A DNA stretch of 64,000 nt from contig NZ_BBYF01000007.1 in assembly GCF_001894745.1 (NCBI RefSeq), forward strand, positions 1 through 64,000. The letters run 5' to 3'. Numbering within the stretch: position 1 is the stretch's first letter; the number at the start of each line of letters is the position of its first letter. This stretch comes from Paenibacillus sp. NAIST15-1 (GTDB lineage: Bacteria > Bacillota > Bacilli > Paenibacillales > Paenibacillaceae). The translations under genes and the position numbers were made by a program. Below, piece after piece: positions 42,082 through 52,119 of the stretch. The notes below the pieces were generated by a model. That model did no database searches and was not told the origin of the DNA. It saw only the letters and a program-made list of their open reading frames with translations.

Positions 42082-42579
42082 ATGAACAGGAAAGAAATAT
42101 TGCTCGATCAATTTCTCGTCTGCACCTTAGAAAAAGGCTGGTTCGCTCCGTTATTCACATCGTTGGAAGGCTTGTCCGCAACACAGGCGCTATGGAAGCC
42201 GAATGATCAGGTTCACTCGATATGGGAGATTGTCGAACATTTGATCTTCTGGCAAGAACGCTACTTGCTTCGCTTTCAGCAAAAACTAGTCCCTGATCTG
42301 ACAATGGAAAATGAAGAAACCTTTAGATTGGGTAAGTCTGATAGAACCGAGGAGGATTGGTCAGAGCTGCTGCAACGGTTCGCTTCTGTTCTTGATCAGT
42401 GGAAGCAGGAATTGACTTCGTCCAGCGAGAGCAAGATGGAAGAGCCTGCACGTCCTGGTTCCGATGAACCTTGGGAATCGACGCTCATCAATATGAATGC
42501 TCATATTGCCTATCACGCCGGACAGATTGTTTATTTGCGCAAGCTGCAAGGAGTATGGGACTCACAATTAGGGGCTTAA
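42082..42579 (+). CDS. DinB family protein
   Basis: A 165-residue four-helix-bundle protein. The metal histidines are expected in VHSIWEIVEHLIFWQERYL and NMNAHIAYHAGQIVYLRKLQ. This family includes damage-inducible and thiol-S-transferase-like proteins. TTGGAGGAG precedes the ATG. It lies 25 bases after the previous gene and 37 before the methyltransferase, so the three may form an operon. Confidence 0.9.
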   Translation: MNRKEILLDQFLVCTLEKGWFAPLFTSLEGLSATQALWKPNDQVHSIWEIVEHLIFWQERYLLRFQQKLVPDLTMENEETFRLGKSDRTEEDWSELLQRFASVLDQWKQELTSSSESKMEEPARPGSDEPWESTLINMNAHIAYHAGQIVYLRKLQGVWDSQLGA

Positions 42580-42616
42580 TCATACATCATGGTTTGGGAT
42601 AAAAGGAGGGGTTAAG

Positions 42617-43435
42617 ATGCAGCAAGAAATCGTTGATTATTACACAGGATTTGACGAGTGGGGAAGATTGGAGAGGGAGAGCTTAGAATTTCGCATCAAT
42701 TGGCATTACATGAAGCGGTATCTTCCATCACAAGGGGAGGTTCTGGATAATGGTGCCGGACCTGGGCGGTACGCGATGGAATTGGCTCGCTCTGGTTATC
42801 AGGTCACCTTAACTGATCTAACACCTGCCTCTGTTGATTTTGCAGAGAATAAGGCTGCTGAGCTTGATCTTACTGCACAATTTCGCGGATTCTATGCCGC
42901 AGACGCTAGGAAACTGCATATGCTACCGAATGAACAATATGATGCAGCTCTCATGTTAGGGCCATTGTATCATTTGCAGGAGGAAGAGGAGCGGGCAGCC
43001 GCCGCAGAAGAATTATACCGTGTAACAAAACCGGGAGGTATCGTCTTTGTTGCATTCCGACCACGCCTTGTACACACCCTTCTCTCTCTTAAGTTTCCAC
43101 AGAATTGGAAGCCGCTTGATAACGTAGAGGCATTACAAGATTTTTTACATACCGGAATATTCAATCATTCAGATAAAGGCAGATTTACGGGCGCATACTT
43201 TTACAAGGTAGAAGAGATTATGCCATTCATGCGTGAACATGGATTTGAAGGGATCCAGTTGATCAGCTCCTCTGGGCTTGGAGGAAATTTAACACCGGAG
43301 CAGTGGCAATATTGGTCGAGCCGTGGCGAACAAGAGCTCGAAAGACTCTATCAGTTGCTATATGATACTGCTGCAGATCCTTCGCTGCTAGGAACAGGAA
43401 CCCATTTGTTATACATCGGTAAGAAAATCAGATAA
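42617..43435 (+). CDS. Class I SAM-dependent methyltransferase
   Basis: A 272-residue methyltransferase. Motif I VLDNGAGPGRYAMELARSGY binds S-adenosylmethionine, followed by VTLTDLTPASVDFAENKAAE, AALMLGPLYHL and the post-motif TKPGGIVFVAF. Substrate unknown. The ribosome site AAAGGAGGGG lies 5 bases before the ATG. A terminator follows. Confidence 0.9.
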   Translation: MQQEIVDYYTGFDEWGRLERESLEFRINWHYMKRYLPSQGEVLDNGAGPGRYAMELARSGYQVTLTDLTPASVDFAENKAAELDLTAQFRGFYAADARKLHMLPNEQYDAALMLGPLYHLQEEEERAAAAEELYRVTKPGGIVFVAFRPRLVHTLLSLKFPQNWKPLDNVEALQDFLHTGIFNHSDKGRFTGAYFYKVEEIMPFMREHGFEGIQLISSSGLGGNLTPEQWQYWSSRGEQELERLYQLLYDTAADPSLLGTGTHLLYIGKKIR

Positions 43436-43467
43436 CGAACATCCTACAATTTGATTGACAATTCTAA

Positions 43468-43509
43468 GACTCAGTATCGAGGTAAACGCCGCGATGCTGG
43501 GTCTTTTTT
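43468..43509 (+). terminator. Terminator after the methyltransferase gene
   Basis: GACTCAGTATCG pairs with CGATGCTGGGTC (two G-T pairs), followed by six T. Confidence 0.88.
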
Positions 43510-43686
43510 GGTATAGACATGACGAAATGACCACATTTTTCTGAGGATGCAACAATTTACAACATTTTTTGCACTAATACAAAACTATTGTAACAGGGAA
43601 ACAAATATGATAGATTACAAGATGTCCCAAAAAAGAAGAAGTTGAACCGACATGCTAGATTGAGAGATAACGAGGAGGAACTGATT

Positions 43687-46600
43687 TTGCAGGTGAAATC
43701 ATGGTTGAAAAGTTGGATTGCATCATTACTCGTATGTATTCTAGTCCTTACATCGCCGGCGTTTACGTATGCCGCAGTTGGTACATCAGTTGATTCATCC
43801 GCGTCTACTGTACTGTCTAATGCATCGATGGCGTACGATGAGAAAGTTATGGATTCGAAGCCATCGGACGGTGGTCACCAAGTTATCGATCCCAAGCTGT
43901 TGCAAGCTTTTCAGTCTGACGGGGTTGAGACGTACATCATCAAGTTAAAGGAACAGCCGGATATGAAAGCCATCTCACAGCATGCGCTGCAATGGTCTAA
44001 GCAGAAGGGAGAATCATCAGCGAAGCAGACACGCACGGTGCGCAACTTCATTGTGAACTCGCTAATGAGCACGGCAGACCAGTCGCAATCAGGCATTATT
44101 CAGCAGCTCCGTCAAATGGAGTCCGCTGGGGATGTGCGTGAATTCCATCCGTATTACATTGTGAATGCGATTGCGGTAACCAGTACGAAGGCGGCCATGG
44201 AGAAGCTCGCAGCCCGTGATGAAATCGAGAAGATTCTGCCAAACCATACATATACGCTTCAATCTGAAATCGTGTCGAAGTCGAAGCTAACGGGAGCACA
44301 ATCTGCTGCTGGCAATCAAGAAGTTCCGTGGAACTTGCGCAATATTAACGCAGCTCAGGCGTGGGAGCTTGGCTTCGATGGAACAGGCGTTGTGGTTGCC
44401 AACATGGACTCCGGTGTAGATGGAACCCATCCGGCACTGCAGCATAAATGGAGAGGTCTGAATCAAAATGGTGACATTGTGGACCCAGAGCTAAGCTGGT
44501 TCGACGCCACAATCGAGAGGAAGAAGCTGCCTACGGATGGAAGCGGTCATGGTACGCACGTTATGGGCACAATGGTAGGCTCTGAGAAGGATGGCAGCAA
44601 CAAGATTGGGGTAGCCCCCAATGCGAAGTGGATAGCGGCTCGTGTGTTCGATTCGAATGGACAAACGACAGATGCAGATCTCATTAAGGCGGGGGAGTGG
44701 ATTCTTGCACCTACGGACAAGCACGGAGTGAAGCATCCCGAACTTGCGCCCGATGTCGTGAATAATTCATGGGGGAACGTACCTGCTGGCAAGAATGAGT
44801 TCTTCCAAGATATCGTGAAGGCATGGATCGCAGCCGATATCTTCCCGGCATTCTCAGCAGGAAATACGCATCCTCCGGAGAACAATGGCGGTCCAGGCTC
44901 TATTGCAGCACCGGGCAATTACCCTGAATCATTCGCCACGGGTGCGGTTGACATGAACAACAAGCTGGCAGATTTCTCGCTGCAAGGGCCGACGCCATAT
45001 GGACAAATGAAGCCGGAAGTATCTGCTCCAGGTGTACATATTCGTTCAGCGGTACCAGGCGGACAATATGCGCTCATGAACGGCACCTCGATGGCAAGTC
45101 CGCATACAGCAGGCGTGGCTGCACTGATTAAGCAGGCAAATCGCAGCTTAAAGGTGAAGGATATAGCGGAAATAGTAACAACCACTACGGACGCATTAAC
45201 CGACGATGATTTCCCGCAATCGCCGAATAATGGCTATGGCTCAGGCCTTATTAATGCACTCAATGCCGTGTCAACCCAGAACACAGGGCTGGGAAAGGCT
45301 GTTGGTCAGGTGACGATCGATGGGGTGAATGCGGGGACTCCGACGATTGAACATGAGCCTATTGTATTGACGTTCAATATATTGGACAAGGACATATTTG
45401 CACGTGTGAAGGACGATGTCAGTGTAACGGATGTGAACCTTTATGTCCGTGAGAAGGGGACTACCGGCTGGAGTAAGCACGCGCTGCTTCGAACTTCCGG
45501 AAGTCATATGAATGGTTTATATGAGGGCGCTATCCCTGTTCAAGAGCTGTCGTTGAATGGTATTGAATATTATATAGAAGCAGTAAATTTCGCAGGCAGC
45601 TCGTCCAAGACAGACATCTATCCCATAACGGTATCGAAGGGAGTCAAGGTTGGTTATACGCAAGATTTCGAAACCTCAATAGAAGGATTTGGATTCGGAG
45701 ATGCATCAGGCGTATGGCAATGGGGCGTTCCAACAAGCGGCCCGAAAAAAGCATTCTCTGGCACCAAAGTAATGGCAACCGTTCTGGATGGCAATTACCC
45801 GAATGGAACTAACAGCTATGTAGAAATGCCTGTGATTGACTTGACGGATACGAAACACGCTGTTTTATCCTTTGCTCATTGGTATAAGCTTGGCGATTGG
45901 TGGAGCGCTTCCTTTGATCGGGCAGAAGTGTTTATCGGCAGCAAGAAATCGAACTTCACGTTCGAACGGGTAAAAACCTTTACGATGCGCAACACCACGT
46001 GGACAACCGAATATATCGACTTGTCCCCATATGCAGGGGATCAAATCTACGTTGTATTCAATTTACGAGGAGACTTTGGCAGTGACGAGGGCTGGTACAT
46101 CGATGATATTAAAATCCAAGCCCCTGATTCGACAATTCCGCTTCCCCCTAAAATTAAGACTAGGAGCAACGCACCAGGCAAAGTCATTCTTGATTTTGAT
46201 AAGGCGCCTTCGGGGACATTAAAGGAATATGTCATTTATCGTACGAAGGATTTAAGTGGGAATTGGGACGAGATTGGCACAAGCTCTGGCTATAACTTTG
46301 CCGATCTGCCTGCCCCTCAGAAGGGGACGTATTATTACAAGGTAAAGGCGCGAACTGTCAGTCATACGATGAGTTCAGACTCGGATATTGTATCTTGGAC
46401 ATTTACGGGCGGCAGTGAAATTTTCAGTGATGATTTCGAAGGCAATAATAAGGGCTGGACTGTTGAAGGGAAAGGAAACGAATGGGAGCATGGTGTTCCG
46501 CATCCGACTCGTGGGCCGCAAAAGGCAGTTTCGGGCAAGAATGTATGGGGCACGAACTTGAATGGCCCTTATGGCGGCGATGTGAATGAGAGCCTTGTAT

Positions 46601-49600
46601 CGCCTGAAATCGATTTAACACAGGTGAAGCATGCGACGTTGTATTTCCAACAATGGTACGATATTGATGATGGAGATAAGGCAACAGTTGAGATAAGCAA
46701 GGATCAGGGAGCGACATGGAAACCGCTCGCTGAATATCCGAAGCAGGGGTATGATACGAATCATCCACGTAGGTTCTGGTATTTGGAAGAGCTTGGACTT
46801 GATACTTACATGGGAGAGAAGATCAAATTACGCTTCCGATTCGAGAGCAAGCAGCCATCGATCCAGTTCGGTTGGTACATTGATGATGTGGAGGTTAGGG
46901 AGACCCCTCCGGTGATGACAAGACCGAAGACATCTTCTACTCAGGCGGCTGCCGGACAAGCAGGGAAAGCAAATGATGACACGCAGGGAGCAAGGAATGA
47001 ACTCTTTACCTTAGAAATGTTGAAATCAGCGAAGCGTGATCATGCCGCGAAGCCGGATGAGCAACTGCAGACCGTGACGCAGCAGTCAAATACGGGCCGG
47101 ATGCCGATAATGGCGGACATCAGCGTCGTGCAATCGCAGCGGGCAACACGCTCTGATTCAGGAACCGGAGGCTATACACTGAAGCATCCGCCTGGTGCAT
47201 ATACGCTGCAAGTGGAGGCTTATGGTTATAAGACGGAGCAGCGACCGATTGTCATCGAGCAAAATCAAGATACGGTGATGAATGTTCATTTACAGCCATT
47301 GGCGAAAGGCAAGGTTACCGGTAAGATAGCGGATCGTGCAACAGGGTTGCCGGTGAAGCATGCGACAATCAGATTATTAAATGATGTTCGTGTTGAACCA
47401 GTTGAAACAAATGAAGAGGGACAATTTGAACTCGAAGCCTACGAAGGTGACTATCAACTATCGGTATCCGCATTGAATTACTTATCGGTTCAAGACAACA
47501 TTAAGATCACAGGTAACGATACGACTCATGTTTCTTATACGCTTCATAGCTTCCAAGGATCAGCTGATGAAATCTATTACGATGATGGCGTGGCTGATAA
47601 TGCCAAGGCATTCTTTGTAACTGGAAATGGGTTTGCAGTTCGTATGACAACGGACGGACCTGCACAAGTAACCGGTGCAAGATTCTTCTTCTGGGATCAA
47701 GGCTGGCCGAATCCTGGCGGGGAGAAATTTAAGTATGCCATCTATGATGCCAGCGGCCCTGATGGCCTTCCAGGCAAGATGGTGGCCGGTCCGTATGAAG
47801 GCAAGGCAATGCTGGATGGTTCGTGGACAGATGTAACGATACCGAATCCGATTATTGTCAACGGTGATTTCTATGTAGCCTACATTCAGGACGGTGTCAT
47901 GCCAAATGTACCAGGATTGTCGATGACGAAGCTTGGCAATTTTTCAGGGCGTTCATGGAAATTGGATCGCGGTTCGTGGAAGAAGATAGGGAACAGCGAT
48001 GGCAATTACATGATACGGGCTAAGGTTACAAAGATTGTGGAAGAACCGGTGATTACTGAACCAGTGTCAGGCAGCACAGTTACAGATGCTCATATTTTTG
48101 TGAAAGGAATATATCCAACCGATGGAACGACGATTCACTTATATCGTCAAGACGTTCGTGTCGGAACTGGAACGGTGCAGCAAGGACAATTTGCGATATC
48201 AGCTGAATTGGAGCGTGGAGCGAACAAGTTGTATGCAGTCGCAGAAACGAATGGACAAGCGACAAGCAAGTCGGCCACGATTACGATCAACTATCAGGCA
48301 CCTGTACAAAATGGGGATATTACATCGATCGCTGTACATCCGCGAGATGTGTCCCTGAAGGCGGGGGAACAGTCGACGCTGACTGTAACAGCGGCCGTAT
48401 ACGAGAATGGCAACCTCCTACCGATGCCAATAACAGAAGGCTTGATATTTACTTCGTCAGACAGTCGAATTGCCGAGGTAGATCAAGCTGGTCGTGTTAC
48501 AGGCATGAGTGAAGGGGTGTCGGTCGTTCAGGTAACCTACCAACAGTGGAGTGATCAAGCAACGATAACCGTGCATCGCGGGGACGATGGAAGGGAGCCT
48601 GAACTCCAAGGCATTACAGTGTACCCTGATAAGCTTGCAATACATGTGAGAGATTCAGCACCACTGTCTGTTGCAGCGATCGTATATGAAGATGGAGAAG
48701 TTAAATTATCGCCAATTACAGAGCCGTTGCAGTTCCATTCCTCAGATGAGCAAGTTGCCAAGGTAGATGATAAGGGACGGGTAACAGGTTGGAACGAAGG
48801 CACGGCAACAATTACAGTTGGATATAAAGATAAACAAGCAGAAGCAACCGTTACGGTGCGTAAGAAAAATGTTAATCCATATGAGCCTCCTATTTCTTCA
48901 GGCGGGGGATCATCCAGTTCGCCCGTAACAATTCCTGAGAAGGATAAGCGGATACCGGTTATTGCTAATAACCGAACGATTGGGTATCTGGTAGAGCAGC
49001 CAGCTTCTGCGACAGGTTCTAAATCTGCTAAGGTATCCCTCTTGGAGCAATGGCTGAGTGAGCAGCTTACGCGTAAAGCTAGTACAGCAGTTGAGATGGA
49101 TCTTACTAGTGTACGATTCGAGGATTATACTCACGTATCGATCACTTTCCATGCAGCGATGATGAAGCAGCTTCTGGCTTCTGGGAAGGAACTGCATATT
49201 CGTTCAGCAGCATATGAATTGAAGATACCAACGGCCTCCTTGGCGGATTATGCTGCGGCAGATCAGTTTAAGCTGCTTGTATCCGTCAAGAAGGGTTCGG
49301 AGCGTCAGGCAGGAACAGGGGAAGGTGCTAGTGGCGACCAGGGAAATCTCGTATCCAGCCTTGTTGCCATTCATAACGAGAGCGGCAAATTGACTCAGCC
49401 AGTTATCCTCTTGCTTCGAGGGGACGCTTCGAAAGTGAGGGATTTGCGCAAGACAGCTATGTATCGGATAAATGCACAGGGGACATGGAGTGTTGCAGGA
49501 ATGGCAACTCATAATGCGGAAGGACTTGCTTTGACTGTTGAACAGACGGGAACGTATGCGTTGTATGAGAACGCTCCAAGCTTTGCGGATTTGGCAAAAC

Positions 49601-50067
49601 ACTGGGGCAAAGATGCAATTGAAGTACTGGCAGCACAGCAAATTGTAAAGGGAACGGGTAAGGGACTCTACACGCCGAATGCAATTATCTCTCGGTCACA
49701 TTTCCTCATGATGCTCGATCGGTTGCCACATCATGCAGGCACAGAAGCTGCCATGAAGAAGAATGAAAGATTCGTGAATGGTGTTGGTAAGTCGGCAGTT
49801 AAGGCAGATAAAGAGCCGTTTACACGTGCTGAAATGGTAGCTTTGCTTGCTCAGAAGACTGCGAAAGTAATGCCAACCATCGCGAAGTCCCATTTTACAG
49901 ATACGGATCATCTAGACCAGGCGAATCAAGCTGCTATTGCTTTTACAGTAGAGCAGGGCTGGATTCAAGGGATCGGTAACGGACGATTTGGAAGCGATCA
50001 GACTCCGACTCGCGCGCAAGCAGCAATGCTCATCTATCGATATTTGAAGTCTATGAACCAATTATAG
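43687..50067 (+). CDS. Giant S-layer-anchored subtilase, bacillopeptidase F-like
   Basis: About 2126 residues. TTG start 8 bases after GAGGAGG, giving a signal peptide (WIASLLVCILVLTSPAFTYA). Order: I9 propeptide ~80-195; S8 domain ~215-530 with Asp241 (NMDSGVDG), His288 (GSGHGTHVMG) and Ser468 (MNGTSMASPHTAG), and oxyanion Asn in FSAGNTHPP; two MAM/immune-inhibitor-A-like domains (~656-814, ~911-1072) around an FN3-like part; a carboxypeptidase-regulatory domain (~1133-1286); a bacillopeptidase F beta-sandwich (~1291-1449); an Ig-like part; two Big2 domains (~1544-1735); a Gly/Ser linker; and SLH repeats (~1964-2126, SFADLAKHWGKDAIEVLAAQ). It is secreted, self-processed and bound to cell wall polymers. 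The usual Bpr is much shorter. Confidence 0.93.
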   Translation: MQVKSWLKSWIASLLVCILVLTSPAFTYAAVGTSVDSSASTVLSNASMAYDEKVMDSKPSDGGHQVIDPKLLQAFQSDGVETYIIKLKEQPDMKAISQHALQWSKQKGESSAKQTRTVRNFIVNSLMSTADQSQSGIIQQLRQMESAGDVREFHPYYIVNAIAVTSTKAAMEKLAARDEIEKILPNHTYTLQSEIVSKSKLTGAQSAAGNQEVPWNLRNINAAQAWELGFDGTGVVVANMDSGVDGTHPALQHKWRGLNQNGDIVDPELSWFDATIERKKLPTDGSGHGTHVMGTMVGSEKDGSNKIGVAPNAKWIAARVFDSNGQTTDADLIKAGEWILAPTDKHGVKHPELAPDVVNNSWGNVPAGKNEFFQDIVKAWIAADIFPAFSAGNTHPPENNGGPGSIAAPGNYPESFATGAVDMNNKLADFSLQGPTPYGQMKPEVSAPGVHIRSAVPGGQYALMNGTSMASPHTAGVAALIKQANRSLKVKDIAEIVTTTTDALTDDDFPQSPNNGYGSGLINALNAVSTQNTGLGKAVGQVTIDGVNAGTPTIEHEPIVLTFNILDKDIFARVKDDVSVTDVNLYVREKGTTGWSKHALLRTSGSHMNGLYEGAIPVQELSLNGIEYYIEAVNFAGSSSKTDIYPITVSKGVKVGYTQDFETSIEGFGFGDASGVWQWGVPTSGPKKAFSGTKVMATVLDGNYPNGTNSYVEMPVIDLTDTKHAVLSFAHWYKLGDWWSASFDRAEVFIGSKKSNFTFERVKTFTMRNTTWTTEYIDLSPYAGDQIYVVFNLRGDFGSDEGWYIDDIKIQAPDSTIPLPPKIKTRSNAPGKVILDFDKAPSGTLKEYVIYRTKDLSGNWDEIGTSSGYNFADLPAPQKGTYYYKVKARTVSHTMSSDSDIVSWTFTGGSEIFSDDFEGNNKGWTVEGKGNEWEHGVPHPTRGPQKAVSGKNVWGTNLNGPYGGDVNESLVSPEIDLTQVKHATLYFQQWYDIDDGDKATVEISKDQGATWKPLAEYPKQGYDTNHPRRFWYLEELGLDTYMGEKIKLRFRFESKQPSIQFGWYIDDVEVRETPPVMTRPKTSSTQAAAGQAGKANDDTQGARNELFTLEMLKSAKRDHAAKPDEQLQTVTQQSNTGRMPIMADISVVQSQRATRSDSGTGGYTLKHPPGAYTLQVEAYGYKTEQRPIVIEQNQDTVMNVHLQPLAKGKVTGKIADRATGLPVKHATIRLLNDVRVEPVETNEEGQFELEAYEGDYQLSVSALNYLSVQDNIKITGNDTTHVSYTLHSFQGSADEIYYDDGVADNAKAFFVTGNGFAVRMTTDGPAQVTGARFFFWDQGWPNPGGEKFKYAIYDASGPDGLPGKMVAGPYEGKAMLDGSWTDVTIPNPIIVNGDFYVAYIQDGVMPNVPGLSMTKLGNFSGRSWKLDRGSWKKIGNSDGNYMIRAKVTKIVEEPVITEPVSGSTVTDAHIFVKGIYPTDGTTIHLYRQDVRVGTGTVQQGQFAISAELERGANKLYAVAETNGQATSKSATITINYQAPVQNGDITSIAVHPRDVSLKAGEQSTLTVTAAVYENGNLLPMPITEGLIFTSSDSRIAEVDQAGRVTGMSEGVSVVQVTYQQWSDQATITVHRGDDGREPELQGITVYPDKLAIHVRDSAPLSVAAIVYEDGEVKLSPITEPLQFHSSDEQVAKVDDKGRVTGWNEGTATITVGYKDKQAEATVTVRKKNVNPYEPPISSGGGSSSSPVTIPEKDKRIPVIANNRTIGYLVEQPASATGSKSAKVSLLEQWLSEQLTRKASTAVEMDLTSVRFEDYTHVSITFHAAMMKQLLASGKELHIRSAAYELKIPTASLADYAAADQFKLLVSVKKGSERQAGTGEGASGDQGNLVSSLVAIHNESGKLTQPVILLLRGDASKVRDLRKTAMYRINAQGTWSVAGMATHNAEGLALTVEQTGTYALYENAPSFADLAKHWGKDAIEVLAAQQIVKGTGKGLYTPNAIISRSHFLMMLDRLPHHAGTEAAMKKNERFVNGVGKSAVKADKEPFTRAEMVALLAQKTAKVMPTIAKSHFTDTDHLDQANQAAIAFTVEQGWIQGIGNGRFGSDQTPTRAQAAMLIYRYLKSMNQL

Positions 50068-50112
50068 GTGCACGGCAATACGAAGTGATGTCTAATTACA
50101 AGTAAGAATTCC

Positions 50113-50150
50113 AGCAAATCCGTCCGCAACAATTGGGCGGATTTTGCTCT
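50113..50150 (+). terminator. Terminator of the subtilase gene
   Basis: AGCAAATCCGTCC pairs with GGGCGGATTTTGCT (one bulge/G-T), followed by CTGTTT. Confidence 0.8.
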
Positions 50151-50224
50151 GTTTATCGAATAAGAAGAACTAGAATTAATTGTAAATGTGTACATGATCA
50201 TTCGTTACTGTGATATATTGTACA

Positions 50225-50254
50225 TTGACATCGAGATCAGGCTCATGTGACAAT
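50225..50254 (+). promoter_or_regulatory. Promoter of the T-box-brnQ unit
   Basis: TTGACA (50225-50230) and GACAAT (50249-50254) stand 18 bases apart, some 50 bases before the T-box leader. Confidence 0.55.
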
Positions 50255-50299
50255 AGAAAACAACTTGAAGAATGAAAACTTCAACGAAGAGAACGAGTA

Positions 50300-50579
50300 A
50301 GCTATGAATGCCGATCTACAGAGAGTTGGTGAAGTGCTGCAAGCCAACGTTCGGCGCATAACTGAACATCATCTCTGAGAAGCGTGGCCGAACGAGAGTA
50401 AGTAAGCTGCGCCGGAATATCCACCGTTATTCGGATATCGCAGCAAGTGTGGCTGCGAAGAGAGCTGCATGGAGCAGGAGAGATTGATGCATTGGCAATT
50501 GCGAATGTCTATCATCAGGCTGCATGAATATGGGTGGTAACGCGGATAGAATCCGTCCCTTTCGAGGGACGGTTTTTTT
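50300..50579 (+). ncRNA. T-box riboswitch, isoleucine specifier
   Basis: The leader has all main T-box parts. Stem I base: CAGAGAG (50319 on) pairs with TCTCTG (50372-50377). The specifier context CTGAACATCATCTCTGAG gives codon ATC (50368-50370), isoleucine. The T-box sequence is GGGTGGTAACGCGG (50532-50545). The terminator stem CCGTCCCT/AGGGACGG with seven T lies at 50553-50579. Uncharged tRNA-Ile should favour the antiterminator and switch on the downstream branched-chain amino acid transporter. The specifier reading is by eye. Confidence 0.9.
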
Positions 50580-50634
50580 GTTGTATGGGGATGCTGCTGT
50601 AGAAATGTACTAGACGTCTAGGGGGAACAGAAAG

Positions 50635-52005
50635 ATGAAGTCATTGCCGAGAAGCCACGTGTTTTTCGTGGGACTTATGCTATTTTCGCTATTTTTCGGA
50701 GCGGGGAATCTAATATTCCCGCCAATTTTAGGACAACAGGCGGGAGACAGCTTCATATATGCCATATCAGGGTTTATCCTGACTGGTGTTGGGCTGCCAT
50801 TGTTAACGGTAATTGCGATTGCACTATCCGGACGAGATATGCAGCACTTAGCAAGTAGAGTACATCCTAAGTTTGGGATCTTGTTTGCGGTTGTTGTCTA
50901 CTTGTCCATTGGGCCATCCATGGGAATACCGCGGGTTGCTAACGTTGCATTTGAAATGGGGGTACGCTCTTTTGTACCTGAGTCACTGCAATCAAGCAGT
51001 TGGGTTTTGTTCGTGTACACACTCGTCTTTTTCTGTGTTGTTTATTGGTTATGTCTAAATCCATCCAAGCTCGTAGTGCGGGTTGGCAATATCCTAACAC
51101 CATTGCTGCTGATTTCGATTACGATATTATTCATTGCTGCCATGATGGGACCGCTCGGCGAAGCACAGCCTGCTATCAAGGAATATGCGGTTTCACCAGG
51201 ATTCAAAGGGTTTATGGAAGGCTACCTAACAATGGATACGATAGCAGCATTGGCCTTCGGCATTATTGTTATTAATGCCATTCGTGATCAAGGAGTCCAA
51301 GACAAGCGAACGATTACAAGAGCGGCTATACAAGCAGCCATCATCGCAGGTGTTGGACTGTCCTTGGTTTATGCAGCACTCGGGTTTTTGGGAGTTACAA
51401 GTGTGACTGGACTCGGTTATGCGGCCAATGGAGGACAGCTGCTAACGCAAATCGTACAGCAGTTGTTCGGGGAAGCTGGATTAATATTGCTGGCTGCCAT
51501 TGTCACGCTTGCTTGTCTTACGACCTGCATCGGATTGGTGTCCGCATGCAGTCAGTATTTCTCAACACTACTTGGCCGATTTACTTACAACCAAATTGCA
51601 TTTATCATTTGCGTGCTGGGGTTATTGGTGGCGAATCTAGGCTTGAATAAGATCATTTCGATTTCAATCCCAATTTTGCTTATCATTTATCCCGTATCCA
51701 TTGTATTGATCATTTTATCACTGTCACATCGCTTGTTCGGCGGTCGTCAATCGGTATATGTCGGTGCACTGGTCGGTACGTTCATCATCAGTATATTCGA
51801 CGGATTGAAGCAAGCTGATATTCAGTTCGACACGATTCTGTCGTGGTTGAAGATGCTCCCGCTGTACAATCAGGGAATTGGCTGGTTGGTTCCGGCCATT
51901 GTCGGAGGGGTTATTGGTTATTTACTTGGCCTTATCTGGCCGGAAAGCAAACAGTTTTTTTACAAAGTAACAAGAAAATTCAAGACTTATTTCAAAAAGA
52001 AGTAA
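50635..52005 (+). CDS. brnQ: Branched-chain amino acid transport protein BrnQ (LIVCS family)
   Basis: A 456-residue Na+- or proton-coupled permease with about twelve helices. The family start LMLFSLFFGAGNLIFPPILG is intact, and VYLSIGPSMGIPRVANVAFE and LVSACSQYFSTLLGRF follow. It imports isoleucine, leucine and valine across the plasma membrane. The upstream T-box with an Ile codon means expression rises when tRNA-Ile is uncharged, which agrees with its role. AGGGGGAACAG precedes the ATG. Confidence 0.95.
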   Translation: MKSLPRSHVFFVGLMLFSLFFGAGNLIFPPILGQQAGDSFIYAISGFILTGVGLPLLTVIAIALSGRDMQHLASRVHPKFGILFAVVVYLSIGPSMGIPRVANVAFEMGVRSFVPESLQSSSWVLFVYTLVFFCVVYWLCLNPSKLVVRVGNILTPLLLISITILFIAAMMGPLGEAQPAIKEYAVSPGFKGFMEGYLTMDTIAALAFGIIVINAIRDQGVQDKRTITRAAIQAAIIAGVGLSLVYAALGFLGVTSVTGLGYAANGGQLLTQIVQQLFGEAGLILLAAIVTLACLTTCIGLVSACSQYFSTLLGRFTYNQIAFIICVLGLLVANLGLNKIISISIPILLIIYPVSIVLIILSLSHRLFGGRQSVYVGALVGTFIISIFDGLKQADIQFDTILSWLKMLPLYNQGIGWLVPAIVGGVIGYLLGLIWPESKQFFYKVTRKFKTYFKKK

Positions 52006-52119
52006 AATGAATGAGAAGCTAAGCGGCTGGGATTACGTGGAAATAGCTTCTTTACAGCAACATCCTTATATGAAATAATTGGTGAAAATATAGATGAATG
52101 ATATCTAGGAGCTGATACG

